From: Balneolaceae bacterium
GTDB lineage: Bacteria; Bacteroidota; Rhodothermia; Balneolales; Balneolaceae
Assembly (NCBI GenBank): GCA_007127395.1
Contig: SKZL01000108.1
Location: 1-7,844, forward strand
Length of the DNA: 7,844 bases
Direction of reading: 5' to 3'
Made by a program: the position numbers and the translations under genes. This document shows positions 1 through 5,499 of the stretch, one piece after another; position 1 is the stretch's first letter, and each line of letters opens with the position of its first letter. The notes beneath the pieces were generated by a model. That model was not told where the DNA came from. It did no database searches and saw nothing but the letters and a program-made list of their open reading frames with translations.

Positions 1-1233
1 AAGTTCATGACTGATATCGTGACCAATCCATCGCATCGTAACCACTTTATCGCTTGCAAGTTCTGAGTCCGGGTGTATATCAGAGATGACAGGCCCATTT
101 CTGCTGCTACGAACAACATGAATAATATCATCACCCCCCTTAACACGGATAATCTCTACTCTATTGTCAAAAGGCTCACTCAATATTGGTAAAGATGTAT
201 TATCAATAATGTAACTGTCAGGATCATTAGCAGTGATCTGTTCAACGAAAAAGTCTGTATCATCAGCTAAGATATTGGTCATAGACCAGGCCATTCTTTT
301 ATTTTGCCCAAGTACAACAAAAGGGGATCCGGGAATTGTTGTTCCGCCTAAATTGAGATCCGGTGTGTTAACGTATAGTTCATACCAAAATCCCGGTATG
401 CTGAGCCCCATGTGAGGATCTCCGGCCAATATCGGAAATCCGGATTCTGTTTTAGCCCCGGATACCGCCCAAGCATTGCTGCCAAATGGTGAGCCGCGTT
501 TTGATAATATATTCCGAAGTGAACGTTCAGTGTCCAAAAACGTCATGACAGATGAAGGAGAGATTTGCGGGAGGTCGGTGATCATGGTTGGAGCCCTGTC
601 ATCATATACAGGGATTAGTTGTCTCACCTGAACCGGATCCAGTGCATCCTCCAGATAAGCGTAAGTAAGTTCACTCCACCAATGCATATTTTGATCCCAT
701 GCCATCAATCGTGACATTGCCAGTGAATGTGTTACTGTCCACTCAATGGGGTCAATATTTAAAAGAGCGAACTCCAACGGAAGAGAATTTTTGTTTTGAT
801 CCACATAGTAATTCACACCATCAGCATATTTTTGCAATAAAGTGAGTAGAGCATCAGGTGATTCGGCTTCAATATTTTTCGCAGTTTCCCAAAAACCCAA
901 TGTGCGCTGATGTATATCATAAGGCACAAGATCTTTACCCAAAAACTCTGCTAATCGTCCTTCAGCTGAAAGTTGTGAAAGAGTCATTTGCCATAATCTC
1001 TCCTGTGCATGAATGTACCCGATAGTAAAATAGAGATCTTCCTCATTTGAGGCGTAAATATGCGGTGTGCCATATGGATCCCAATGTATATCCACATGAT
1101 TATTCAAGTTTTCAATCTTTATTGTAGCACTGTAATTGGGGAGTGGTTTGTAGAAAGTCCAGTAGATGCCTATTACGAGAGCACCTGTAATCAACAGAAT
1201 AATAAAGAGTGTAATTTTTAAAACCTGATTCAT
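1..1233 (-). CDS. Penicillin acylase family protein (N-terminal nucleophile hydrolase), C-terminus outside window
   Basis: This partial gene starts at the ATG complementary to 1231-1233 and stays open for 411 codons to the window edge, so roughly the last half of a typical 750-850-residue precursor is missing. Residues about 4-25 form a hydrophobic signal or membrane anchor (VLKITLFIILLITG), placing the enzyme in the periplasm. Next comes the alpha region with the family pattern HWDPYGTPHI (around 45-55) and GYIHAQERLWQM. The self-cleavage site is Gly251-Ser252 in GSNAWAVSG. Ser252 would become the N-terminal nucleophile of the beta chain, and His274 in GDPHMG falls exactly at beta position 23, where PvdQ-type acylases have a conserved His. 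The catalytic beta Asn and Arg lie beyond the edge. Family members hydrolyse amide bonds of penicillins, acyl-homoserine lactones or other N-acyl compounds; the substrate here cannot be told. An in-frame stop lies 17 codons upstream, and no good Shine-Dalgarno sequence is visible. Confidence 0.93.
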   Translation of the reverse strand, partial: MNQVLKITLFIILLITGALVIGIYWTFYKPLPNYSATIKIENLNNHVDIHWDPYGTPHIYASNEEDLYFTIGYIHAQERLWQMTLSQLSAEGRLAEFLGKDLVPYDIHQRTLGFWETAKNIEAESPDALLTLLQKYADGVNYYVDQNKNSLPLEFALLNIDPIEWTVTHSLAMSRLMAWDQNMHWWSELTYAYLEDALDPVQVRQLIPVYDDRAPTMITDLPQISPSSVMTFLDTERSLRNILSKRGSPFGSNAWAVSGAKTESGFPILAGDPHMGLSIPGFWYELYVNTPDLNLGGTTIPGSPFVVLGQNKRMAWSMTNILADDTDFFVEQITANDPDSYIIDNTSLPILSEPFDNRVEIIRVKGGDDIIHVVRSSRNGPVISDIHPDSELASDKVVTMRWIGHDISHEL

Positions 1234-1398
1234 GGGTGCGGTGCAGAATGGGTCAATATCTTTTGTGACAGCAATTTGCTACAAGATAACTCTCTTCTGC
1301 ATGGGGGGTTAAATATTTTTGGTTCTAATAGAGAAATTGAAAGTGGTATATTTGATTGAATTATCACAACAAAATACATACTCTTTTGAGAGAAAGTA
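1234..1398. promoter_or_regulatory. Divergent intergenic region between acylase and hydroxyacyl-CoA dehydrogenase genes
   Basis: These 165 bases must contain the promoters for both flanking genes, which are read away from each other. I see TATATTTG at 1347-1354 on the plus strand, which matches the Bacteroidota -7 element TAnnTTTG. The nearest upstream TTTG (1318-1321) is 25 bases away instead of the usual 19-21, so I do not call it a promoter. A 7-bp inverted repeat (TGCAGAA at 1242-1248 and TTCTGCA at 1295-1301) lies next to the acylase start, with a G6 run at 1303-1308. No small gene is convincing here. The regulatory role is inferred from gene orientation only. Confidence 0.4.
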
Positions 1399-2289
1399 AT
1401 GATATTAAATGAAAAATTTGGATCAGTAATGAAGGATATTCGAAATGTAGCTGTTATCGGTGGCGGTACCATGGGAAATGGAATCGTTCATGTTTTTGCA
1501 CAAAATAACTTTAATGTGACCCTGGTCGAAACAAAAAAAGAGCTTGCAAACAGAGCTATTGAGACGATAGAACGGAATCTGGATCGTATGGTTACAAAAG
1601 AGAAGATCTCGGTATCTGACAAAGAAGATGCTCTTAAAAGGATTCAGACATCACTGAAACTGGATGAAGCCGTTTCAGATGCTGATCTGGTTGTTGAAGC
1701 TGTACCTGAGATATTTGAACTAAAGAGAAAGATTTTTGAAGAGATTGACAAAAGTGCACCTGAACATACAATTTTGGCAACCAATACTTCATCCATCTCC
1801 ATTACCAAACTGGCAGCTGTAACCGGCCGCCCTGAAAAATTTATCGGTATGCATTTCTTCAATCCGGTACCTGTGATGAAACTGGTGGAGATCATCCGCG
1901 GACTGGAAACAGATCAGAATATTGCAGAAACCATTCAGAAATTGTCTGAAAAACTGGGTAAAGTTCCTGTAACGGCAAATGATTCACCGGGTTTTGTATC
2001 GAACAGGGTGCTCATGCCAATGATAAATGAAGCGATTTTCTGTGTGTATGAAGGTGTTGCTACACCGGAGGCAGTTGATGATGTGATGAAATTGGGGATG
2101 GCCCATCCGATGGGGCCATTGCGCCTTGCTGATTTTATAGGGCTTGATGTCTGCCTGGATATTTTAAATGTATTATATGAAGGGTTTAAAGACCCAAAAT
2201 ACAGGCCTTCTCCGCTGTTGGTAAAAATGGTGGATGCCGGCAAACTGGGCGATAAGTCGGGTGAAGGTTTCTTTAAATATGACAAATAA
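1399..2289 (+). CDS. hbd: 3-hydroxybutyryl-CoA / 3-hydroxyacyl-CoA dehydrogenase
   Basis: This is an NAD-dependent cytoplasmic dehydrogenase that interconverts L-3-hydroxyacyl-CoA and 3-ketoacyl-CoA (for example 3-hydroxybutyryl-CoA and acetoacetyl-CoA) in fatty-acid or butanoate metabolism. Counting from the first ATG, the Rossmann loop is GGGTMG with glycines 21, 23 and 26, and Glu44 ends the second strand, where an acidic residue binds the NAD ribose. Ser131, His152, Glu164 and Asn202 have the same mutual spacing as human HAD Ser137, His158, Glu170 and Asn208, so the catalytic set is complete. The C-terminal domain shows the family pattern GMAHPMGPLRLADFIGLD and ends in GEGFFKYDK. The stand-alone length fits the HBDH family (about 282-290 residues), not a fused FadB. 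The internal ATG at 1429 (Met11, MKDIRNVAVIGGG) gives 286 residues and matches usual family N-termini better; 1399 is the longest form, and neither has a strong Shine-Dalgarno sequence (GAG 8 nt before 1399, GGA 6 nt before 1429). A threonine aldolase gene follows 71 bp downstream with no terminator between them, so co-transcription is plausible. Confidence 0.95.
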   Translation: MILNEKFGSVMKDIRNVAVIGGGTMGNGIVHVFAQNNFNVTLVETKKELANRAIETIERNLDRMVTKEKISVSDKEDALKRIQTSLKLDEAVSDADLVVEAVPEIFELKRKIFEEIDKSAPEHTILATNTSSISITKLAAVTGRPEKFIGMHFFNPVPVMKLVEIIRGLETDQNIAETIQKLSEKLGKVPVTANDSPGFVSNRVLMPMINEAIFCVYEGVATPEAVDDVMKLGMAHPMGPLRLADFIGLDVCLDILNVLYEGFKDPKYRPSPLLVKMVDAGKLGDKSGEGFFKYDK

Positions 2290-2360
2290 GAGCCATTATC
2301 CCGATTTTTGGCTTATCCCAACCAGTATCAAATCAGATTATAAACAGAGACAGACGAAAA

Positions 2361-3374
2361 ATGATAGATCTACGTAGCGACACTGTAACCAGGCCAACTC
2401 CCGGTATGTTAAAAGCGATGTGTGAAACGGAAGTAGGAGATGATGTTTTTGGAGAAGACCCTGCAATGAATCGGTTTCAGGAAAAAATGGCTGAAATGTT
2501 TGGAATGGAGTCAGCACTTTTTGTTCCCAGCGGTACCATGGGTAACCAACTTTGCGTGCACTTGCTAACAAAACCGGGCGATGAGGTCATTATTGATGAA
2601 ACCGGACATATATTCAATTATGAGTCTGCAGCCGCCGCTTCTCTCTCCGGTGTTCAACTCCGCCCATTAAAGGGAAAATATGGCAAACTGAATCCTGAAC
2701 TGATTGAATCAGCAATAAGAACACGGAATGAATGGGACCCGCATACACGGGTGATTGCCCTTGAAAATACAACAAACAAGGGGGGAGGAGCCTTCTACAC
2801 TGAAAAGGAATTACTGCAAATTAATAATGTAGCAGTAAAAAATGGCCTGTTTTTGCATTTGGATGGAGCCAGAATCTGGAATGCTATGGTCGCCTCAGAT
2901 CTCTCACCCAAATTTTTTGGATCGATTTCAGATACAATCTCGATCTGTTTCAGTAAAGGTTTGGGTGCACCGGTAGGCTCGATGATATTGGCAGATCAAG
3001 AGCTGATCAGGCAGGCCCGCAGAATCCGAAAAATGTGGGGCGGTGGTATGCGACAGATCGGGCTGTTGGCCGCTGCTGCAGATTTCGCCGTAGATGAACA
3101 CTATTCTCTGTTAAAAGAGGATCATAGAAGAGCAAAAGAGTTTGCATCTGCTGTGTCTGAAAATAAGAGCCTCTCTATAGACCTCTCTTCGGTATTTACA
3201 AATATCGTGCTGTTTGATGTAGTTAAAGGAACCGTGGATGGAGTACTGAAGCAGCTGAAAGGTGAAAAAATTGAAATGGTACAATTTGGCCCATCTACAA
3301 TTCGGGCCACTTTTCATCATCAAATTGATGATTCTGATCTTAAAGTTGTAATAAAGGCGATCAAAAAAGTTTGA
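2361..3374 (+). CDS. ltaE: Low-specificity L-threonine aldolase / GntG-family PLP-dependent aldolase
   Basis: This fold-type I PLP enzyme probably cleaves L-threonine or L-allo-threonine to glycine and acetaldehyde in the cytoplasm; other beta-hydroxy amino acids are possible substrates. The 337-residue length is normal for the family. The N-terminus shows the hallmark MIDLRSDTVTRPT and GDDVFGEDP. The cofactor site includes SGTMGN (57-62), His83, which stacks on the PLP ring in the E. coli enzyme, DGAR (168-171, with Arg171), and Lys199 in CFSKGLGAPVGS, the Schiff-base lysine. Arg315 in STIRATFHH is the likely carboxylate-binding arginine. One family motif departs from the usual form: the common ENTHN is ENTTN (135-139), followed by KGGG. 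Its specificity may therefore differ from E. coli LtaE, and an automated annotation could equally call it a GntG-family aldolase. The start is the only sensible ATG; the region before it is purine-rich but lacks a clear Shine-Dalgarno sequence. It probably shares a transcript with the dehydrogenase gene upstream. Confidence 0.93.
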   Translation: MIDLRSDTVTRPTPGMLKAMCETEVGDDVFGEDPAMNRFQEKMAEMFGMESALFVPSGTMGNQLCVHLLTKPGDEVIIDETGHIFNYESAAAASLSGVQLRPLKGKYGKLNPELIESAIRTRNEWDPHTRVIALENTTNKGGGAFYTEKELLQINNVAVKNGLFLHLDGARIWNAMVASDLSPKFFGSISDTISICFSKGLGAPVGSMILADQELIRQARRIRKMWGGGMRQIGLLAAAADFAVDEHYSLLKEDHRRAKEFASAVSENKSLSIDLSSVFTNIVLFDVVKGTVDGVLKQLKGEKIEMVQFGPSTIRATFHHQIDDSDLKVVIKAIKKV

Positions 3375-3381
3375 GTTAAAA

Positions 3382-3420
3382 ACCCTTATTGGGTAGATGG
3401 GTCAGATGAACAGGTTCATC
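3382..3420. repeat. Two short inverted repeats in the convergent gap (possible weak bidirectional stop)
   Basis: The aldolase gene and the exonuclease gene end head to head with only 41 bases between their stop codons. The gap contains ACCC-TTATT-GGGT (3382-3394) and then GATGAA-CAGG-TTCATC (3405-3420), a perfect 6-bp stem with a tetraloop that covers the exonuclease stop codon. Neither is followed by a T-run on either strand, so this is not a classical intrinsic terminator. The position between convergent genes suggests RNA 3'-end structure, but chance is a fair alternative. Confidence 0.3.
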
Positions 3421-4132
3421 GTGATTGTTGCTCCTGAATTTCCAGCAATTTCTTGATTGCCCTGGAGTTTAAATTATTGAAGATCTCTTCAGTTATATCA
3501 CCTGTCGTGTACTTCATTCGGAGCCAGACTATATAGGTTGCCATTACATCCTCATAACAATAGTGCTCTATCTGTTCAAGTTCACCTCTGCGAAACATCT
3601 CAAGAACCTCATTTCCTTCAGCGGTCTGTTTGAAGGGAACACCGATCAACTGACCCAACTGTTTCAACTTCGGGTAAGTGCTTGCGCCATAATTACTGAA
3701 TTCGTCCATTAAATCGACATTGACCTTACTGAACCGATAACGTATATCGTGATGATTTAAACGCAATGGCATCTGCAAGTTGTATTTCATAGCGCGGTAT
3801 GTAAGCAAGGGCAAATCAAACCCTCGTCCATTGTGATGAATCAGTCCGAAGTCTTTATATGTCAGCAGTGTTTTAAATAACTCATTCAATCCATCCAATT
3901 CATCTTCACCGTTCCAGGAGCATTTTTGAGCCGGTTTACCACTGTTCTCTATCCATAGTCCTACCCAGGATACCATTCGGTGATACATAGGTGGAAGAAA
4001 TCCACTCTGATTGCGGGCAATCTCTTCGCCGGCTGCAATCAACAGATCGTCTTCTGAGCTGGTGAAATCATCCAGAGTTGTTCTGATGAAATCGAAATCC
4101 GGTATTGTCTCAACATCAAATACAAATAACAT
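3416..4132 (-). CDS. Predicted 3'-5' exonuclease, PolB-like DEDDy family
   Basis: This stand-alone 238-residue nuclease resembles the proofreading exonuclease domain of family B DNA polymerases (the DNA_pol_B_exo2-like family, RNase H fold). It should remove nucleotides from DNA or RNA 3' ends using two metal ions. All three exonuclease motifs are visible: Exo I FDVETIP with Asp6 and Glu8, Exo II HHNGRGFDLPLL with Asp106, and Exo III YCYEDV with Tyr191 and Asp195, the YxxxD arrangement of the DEDDy subgroup. No polymerase, helicase or other domain is attached, and the length is normal for these single-domain proteins. The start cannot be moved downstream because Exo I begins at residue 3; upstream the frame is open for about 30 codons but contains no ATG, GTG or TTG. 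It follows the asparaginase gene by 114 bp on the same strand and may be co-transcribed or use its own weak promoter. The biological substrate is unknown. Confidence 0.9.
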   Translation of the reverse strand: MLFVFDVETIPDFDFIRTTLDDFTSSEDDLLIAAGEEIARNQSGFLPPMYHRMVSWVGLWIENSGKPAQKCSWNGEDELDGLNELFKTLLTYKDFGLIHHNGRGFDLPLLTYRAMKYNLQMPLRLNHHDIRYRFSKVNVDLMDEFSNYGASTYPKLKQLGQLIGVPFKQTAEGNEVLEMFRRGELEQIEHYCYEDVMATYIVWLRMKYTTGDITEEIFNNLNSRAIKKLLEIQEQQSR

Positions 4133-4134
4133 AG

Positions 4135-4139
4135 CTCCT
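4135..4139 (-). promoter_or_regulatory. Shine-Dalgarno AGGAG unusually close to the exonuclease start
   Basis: On the minus strand, AGGAG is followed by only two bases (CT) before the exonuclease ATG at 4132, against the usual 5-9. No alternative start codon exists downstream before the Exo I motif, so either the short spacing is tolerated with reduced efficiency or the match is incidental. Confidence 0.4.
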
Positions 4140-4150
4140 AAATATAATGA

Positions 4151-4179
4151 ATAATGAGTGATAAAGATGACGCAATCAA
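4151..4179 (-). promoter_or_regulatory. Possible sigma70-type promoter for the exonuclease gene
   Basis: Read on the minus strand, TTGATT (4179-4174) and CATTAT (4156-4151) are separated by exactly 17 bases. Each hexamer matches four of six consensus positions, and transcription would begin about 12 bases before the start codon. The region is AT-rich, so chance matches are common, and Bacteroidota-like bacteria often use a different consensus. The alternative is readthrough from the asparaginase gene, since no terminator is visible between the two. Confidence 0.27.
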
Positions 4180-4246
4180 TTCTGATTACAGTAGTTGCAG
4201 GCTTTGAAAAACCCTGAAATACTCCTTAAAAATTTAATATTAATGA

Positions 4247-5245
4247 TTATTGAGAACGTTCACCGCTAATATTTTGATTAAACAGAGTTTCGAACTCACT
4301 CTTTGAGCATTGCAGCCCCAACAGATGCATTGTTTTGGTAATCGAGGCTTCCATTGTCATATCCCCGGCGCTCAATGCACCCAACTTTTTTAATATTTTC
4401 CCACTGGAATACACATCCAGATTTACTGAATCGTAGGAAGCCTGTGAATTGATAATTACATGACAATCATTCTCAATGCACTTCTCAATAAACGGGATCA
4501 TACTGTATTCACCCTTGGCAGGGATGTTTCCAATGCCAAAAGCTTCAAAGATAACAGCCTTAGTACGTTTCAGGTTGAGGCAGTCGAGCATCACCGGATT
4601 GAGGTTTGGGAAGAGCCTTATCACATGAACAGCGTGGTCAAAAACAGGTAGACTTTCAAATTTCCCGTTTTGGGATTGAACGGCAAATTCAAATAATTTT
4701 ATTTTTATCCCAATTTCTGCAATGGGTGGATAATTGGGTGAAGTAAATGCATCAAAGTCATTGATGTTCATCTTTGTACTTCGATTGCCTCTGAAAAGAT
4801 GATCGTTAAAACAGATTGCAATCTCTTTCAGATTACTCGTGGCCAGTTCAACAGCATTCACCAGGTTACGGCGCGCATCACTCCTTATGTTACTCATTGG
4901 AACCTGACTCCCGGTCATAATAACCGGTTTTGGAAAGTTTCTAAGGGCAAAGGAGAGGGCGGATGCTGTATAAGCCATGGTATCAGTGCCATGTAAAATA
5001 ACAAACCCGTCAAACGCACTTACATTATCTGTAAGAACCTGAACAAGTTGAAGCCAGTGCGTCTGATTTATATCTGAACTGTCTTCAAAGAAAACATTTT
5101 TAATCTGTAACTGTGCAATCTGTTCCAGTTCAGGGATTTCCTTATAGAGCACATCGCTCCATTTATGAGGATCAAGCTGTGTTGAACCACGATCGAAATT
5201 CATTGCAATGGTACCTCCTGTCTGGAGCAGAAGTATCTTCTTCAT
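4247..5245 (-). CDS. ansA: Type I (cytoplasmic) L-asparaginase
   Basis: This enzyme hydrolyses L-asparagine to L-aspartate and ammonia. The N-terminus MKKILLLQTGGTIA has no signal peptide and places the nucleophile Thr12 in TGGTIA, so the protein should be cytoplasmic like E. coli AnsA, not periplasmic type II. The substrate-binding SSD lies at 56-58. The second catalytic motif HGTDTM spans 85-90 with Thr87 and Asp88, and Lys158 in RGNRSTK is the expected catalytic lysine. MTGSQVPM (110-117) and the following SDARRNL are also family hallmarks. The C-terminal domain retains EAFGIGNIP and SQASYDSVNLDVY, the latter typical of the allosteric effector region of type I enzymes. Length (332) is normal. 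No strong Shine-Dalgarno sequence precedes the ATG; GAAG about 11 bases upstream is the best match. The gene diverges from the EF-G paralogue across a repeat-rich gap and leads into the exonuclease gene. Confidence 0.95.
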   Translation of the reverse strand: MKKILLLQTGGTIAMNFDRGSTQLDPHKWSDVLYKEIPELEQIAQLQIKNVFFEDSSDINQTHWLQLVQVLTDNVSAFDGFVILHGTDTMAYTASALSFALRNFPKPVIMTGSQVPMSNIRSDARRNLVNAVELATSNLKEIAICFNDHLFRGNRSTKMNINDFDAFTSPNYPPIAEIGIKIKLFEFAVQSQNGKFESLPVFDHAVHVIRLFPNLNPVMLDCLNLKRTKAVIFEAFGIGNIPAKGEYSMIPFIEKCIENDCHVIINSQASYDSVNLDVYSSGKILKKLGALSAGDMTMEASITKTMHLLGLQCSKSEFETLFNQNISGERSQ

Positions 5246-5290
5246 AAGACAAACTTCAAAAGGATTGAAAATTCAGGTAAAAAAGCGTAG

Positions 5291-5335
5291 AAAATGAAAA
5301 ATAAGTTATGATTTTATTCGATGGTTTTTCATTTT
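5291..5335. repeat. 11-bp perfect AT-rich inverted repeat
   Basis: AAAATGAAAAA (5291-5301) is the exact reverse complement of TTTTTCATTTT (5325-5335), with a 23-base spacer. It lies 46-90 bases before the asparaginase start. As RNA on the minus strand it would form an AU-rich stem, followed six bases later by a T6 run (complement of 5279-5284), which is loosely attenuator-like. As DNA it could be an operator. Both roles are inference; the AT-rich context makes chance more likely than for mixed sequence. Confidence 0.45.
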
Positions 5336-5387
5336 ATTTCTATAAACTAATAGGTATAACAGAGATAAATAGGGTAGTCATCCTCTT

Positions 5388-5457
5388 TAACCCTGGAGTA
5401 GGGGTGCAAAATTTCACACAAAGAATCAGATGTGTGTTCAAAATATTTGGAGGGTTA
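5388..5457 (+). repeat. Nested inverted repeats in the presumed 5' leader of the EF-G paralogue
   Basis: TAACCCT (5388-5394) is the exact reverse complement of AGGGTTA (5451-5457). Inside this pair lies CACACA (5415-5420) facing TGTGTG (5431-5436) over 10 bases. CCCT (5391-5394) could instead pair with AGGG at 5400-5403, and AGGGT (5371-5375) with ACCCT (5390-5394), so alternative folds compete for the same ACCCT segment. The outer pairing would sequester the GGAGGG motif at 5449-5454. This could be a structured mRNA leader, but it does not match a riboswitch class that I recognise. Confidence 0.35.
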
Positions 5458-5499
5458 TCCTGTCATTAACGAAGAGATAAAAAAAGTGGAGCTTAGAAA

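Larger units (their letters stand above)
5246..5499. promoter_or_regulatory. Divergent, repeat-rich regulatory region between asparaginase and EF-G paralogue
   Basis: These 254 bases separate two genes transcribed away from each other and must hold both promoters. The left half (5246-5370) is very AT-rich and contains an 11-bp perfect inverted repeat. The right half contains several shorter complementary segments and a GGAGGG at 5449-5454 with no usable start codon nearby. TATAAA (5341-5346) and TATAAC (5355-5360) on the plus strand are possible -10 hexamers, but neither has a good -35 partner at 16-18 bases. The EF-G ribosome-binding site is GTGGAG at 5486-5491, eight bases before the ATG. 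No small ORF with a credible start was found. Confidence 0.5.

Noticed and set aside
233..415. 60-codon plus-strand open frame
   Set aside because: It lies entirely antisense inside the acylase gene, which has clear family motifs; the peptide shows no recognisable features.
1318..1354. Bacteroidota-type promoter TTTG ... TATATTTG upstream of the dehydrogenase gene
   Set aside because: The -7 element matches, but the spacer to TTTG is 25 bases instead of about 19-21 and no alternative TTTG lies at the right distance, so only the half-site can be stated.
2291..2313. AGCCA ... TGGCT inverted repeat between the dehydrogenase and aldolase genes
   Set aside because: Only five pairs with a 13-base loop and no T-run after the stem; not enough to call a terminator or attenuator.
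4198..4216. Imperfect hairpin CAGG..CCTG after the asparaginase gene as a terminator
   Set aside because: The stem has a C-C mismatch and only seven pairs, and no T-run follows on the minus strand.
5306..5332. Eight-codon minus-strand leader peptide (ATG AAA AAC ... TAA) inside the inverted repeat before asparaginase
   Set aside because: No ribosome-binding site precedes it and it contains no run of regulatory codons; short frames like this are expected by chance.
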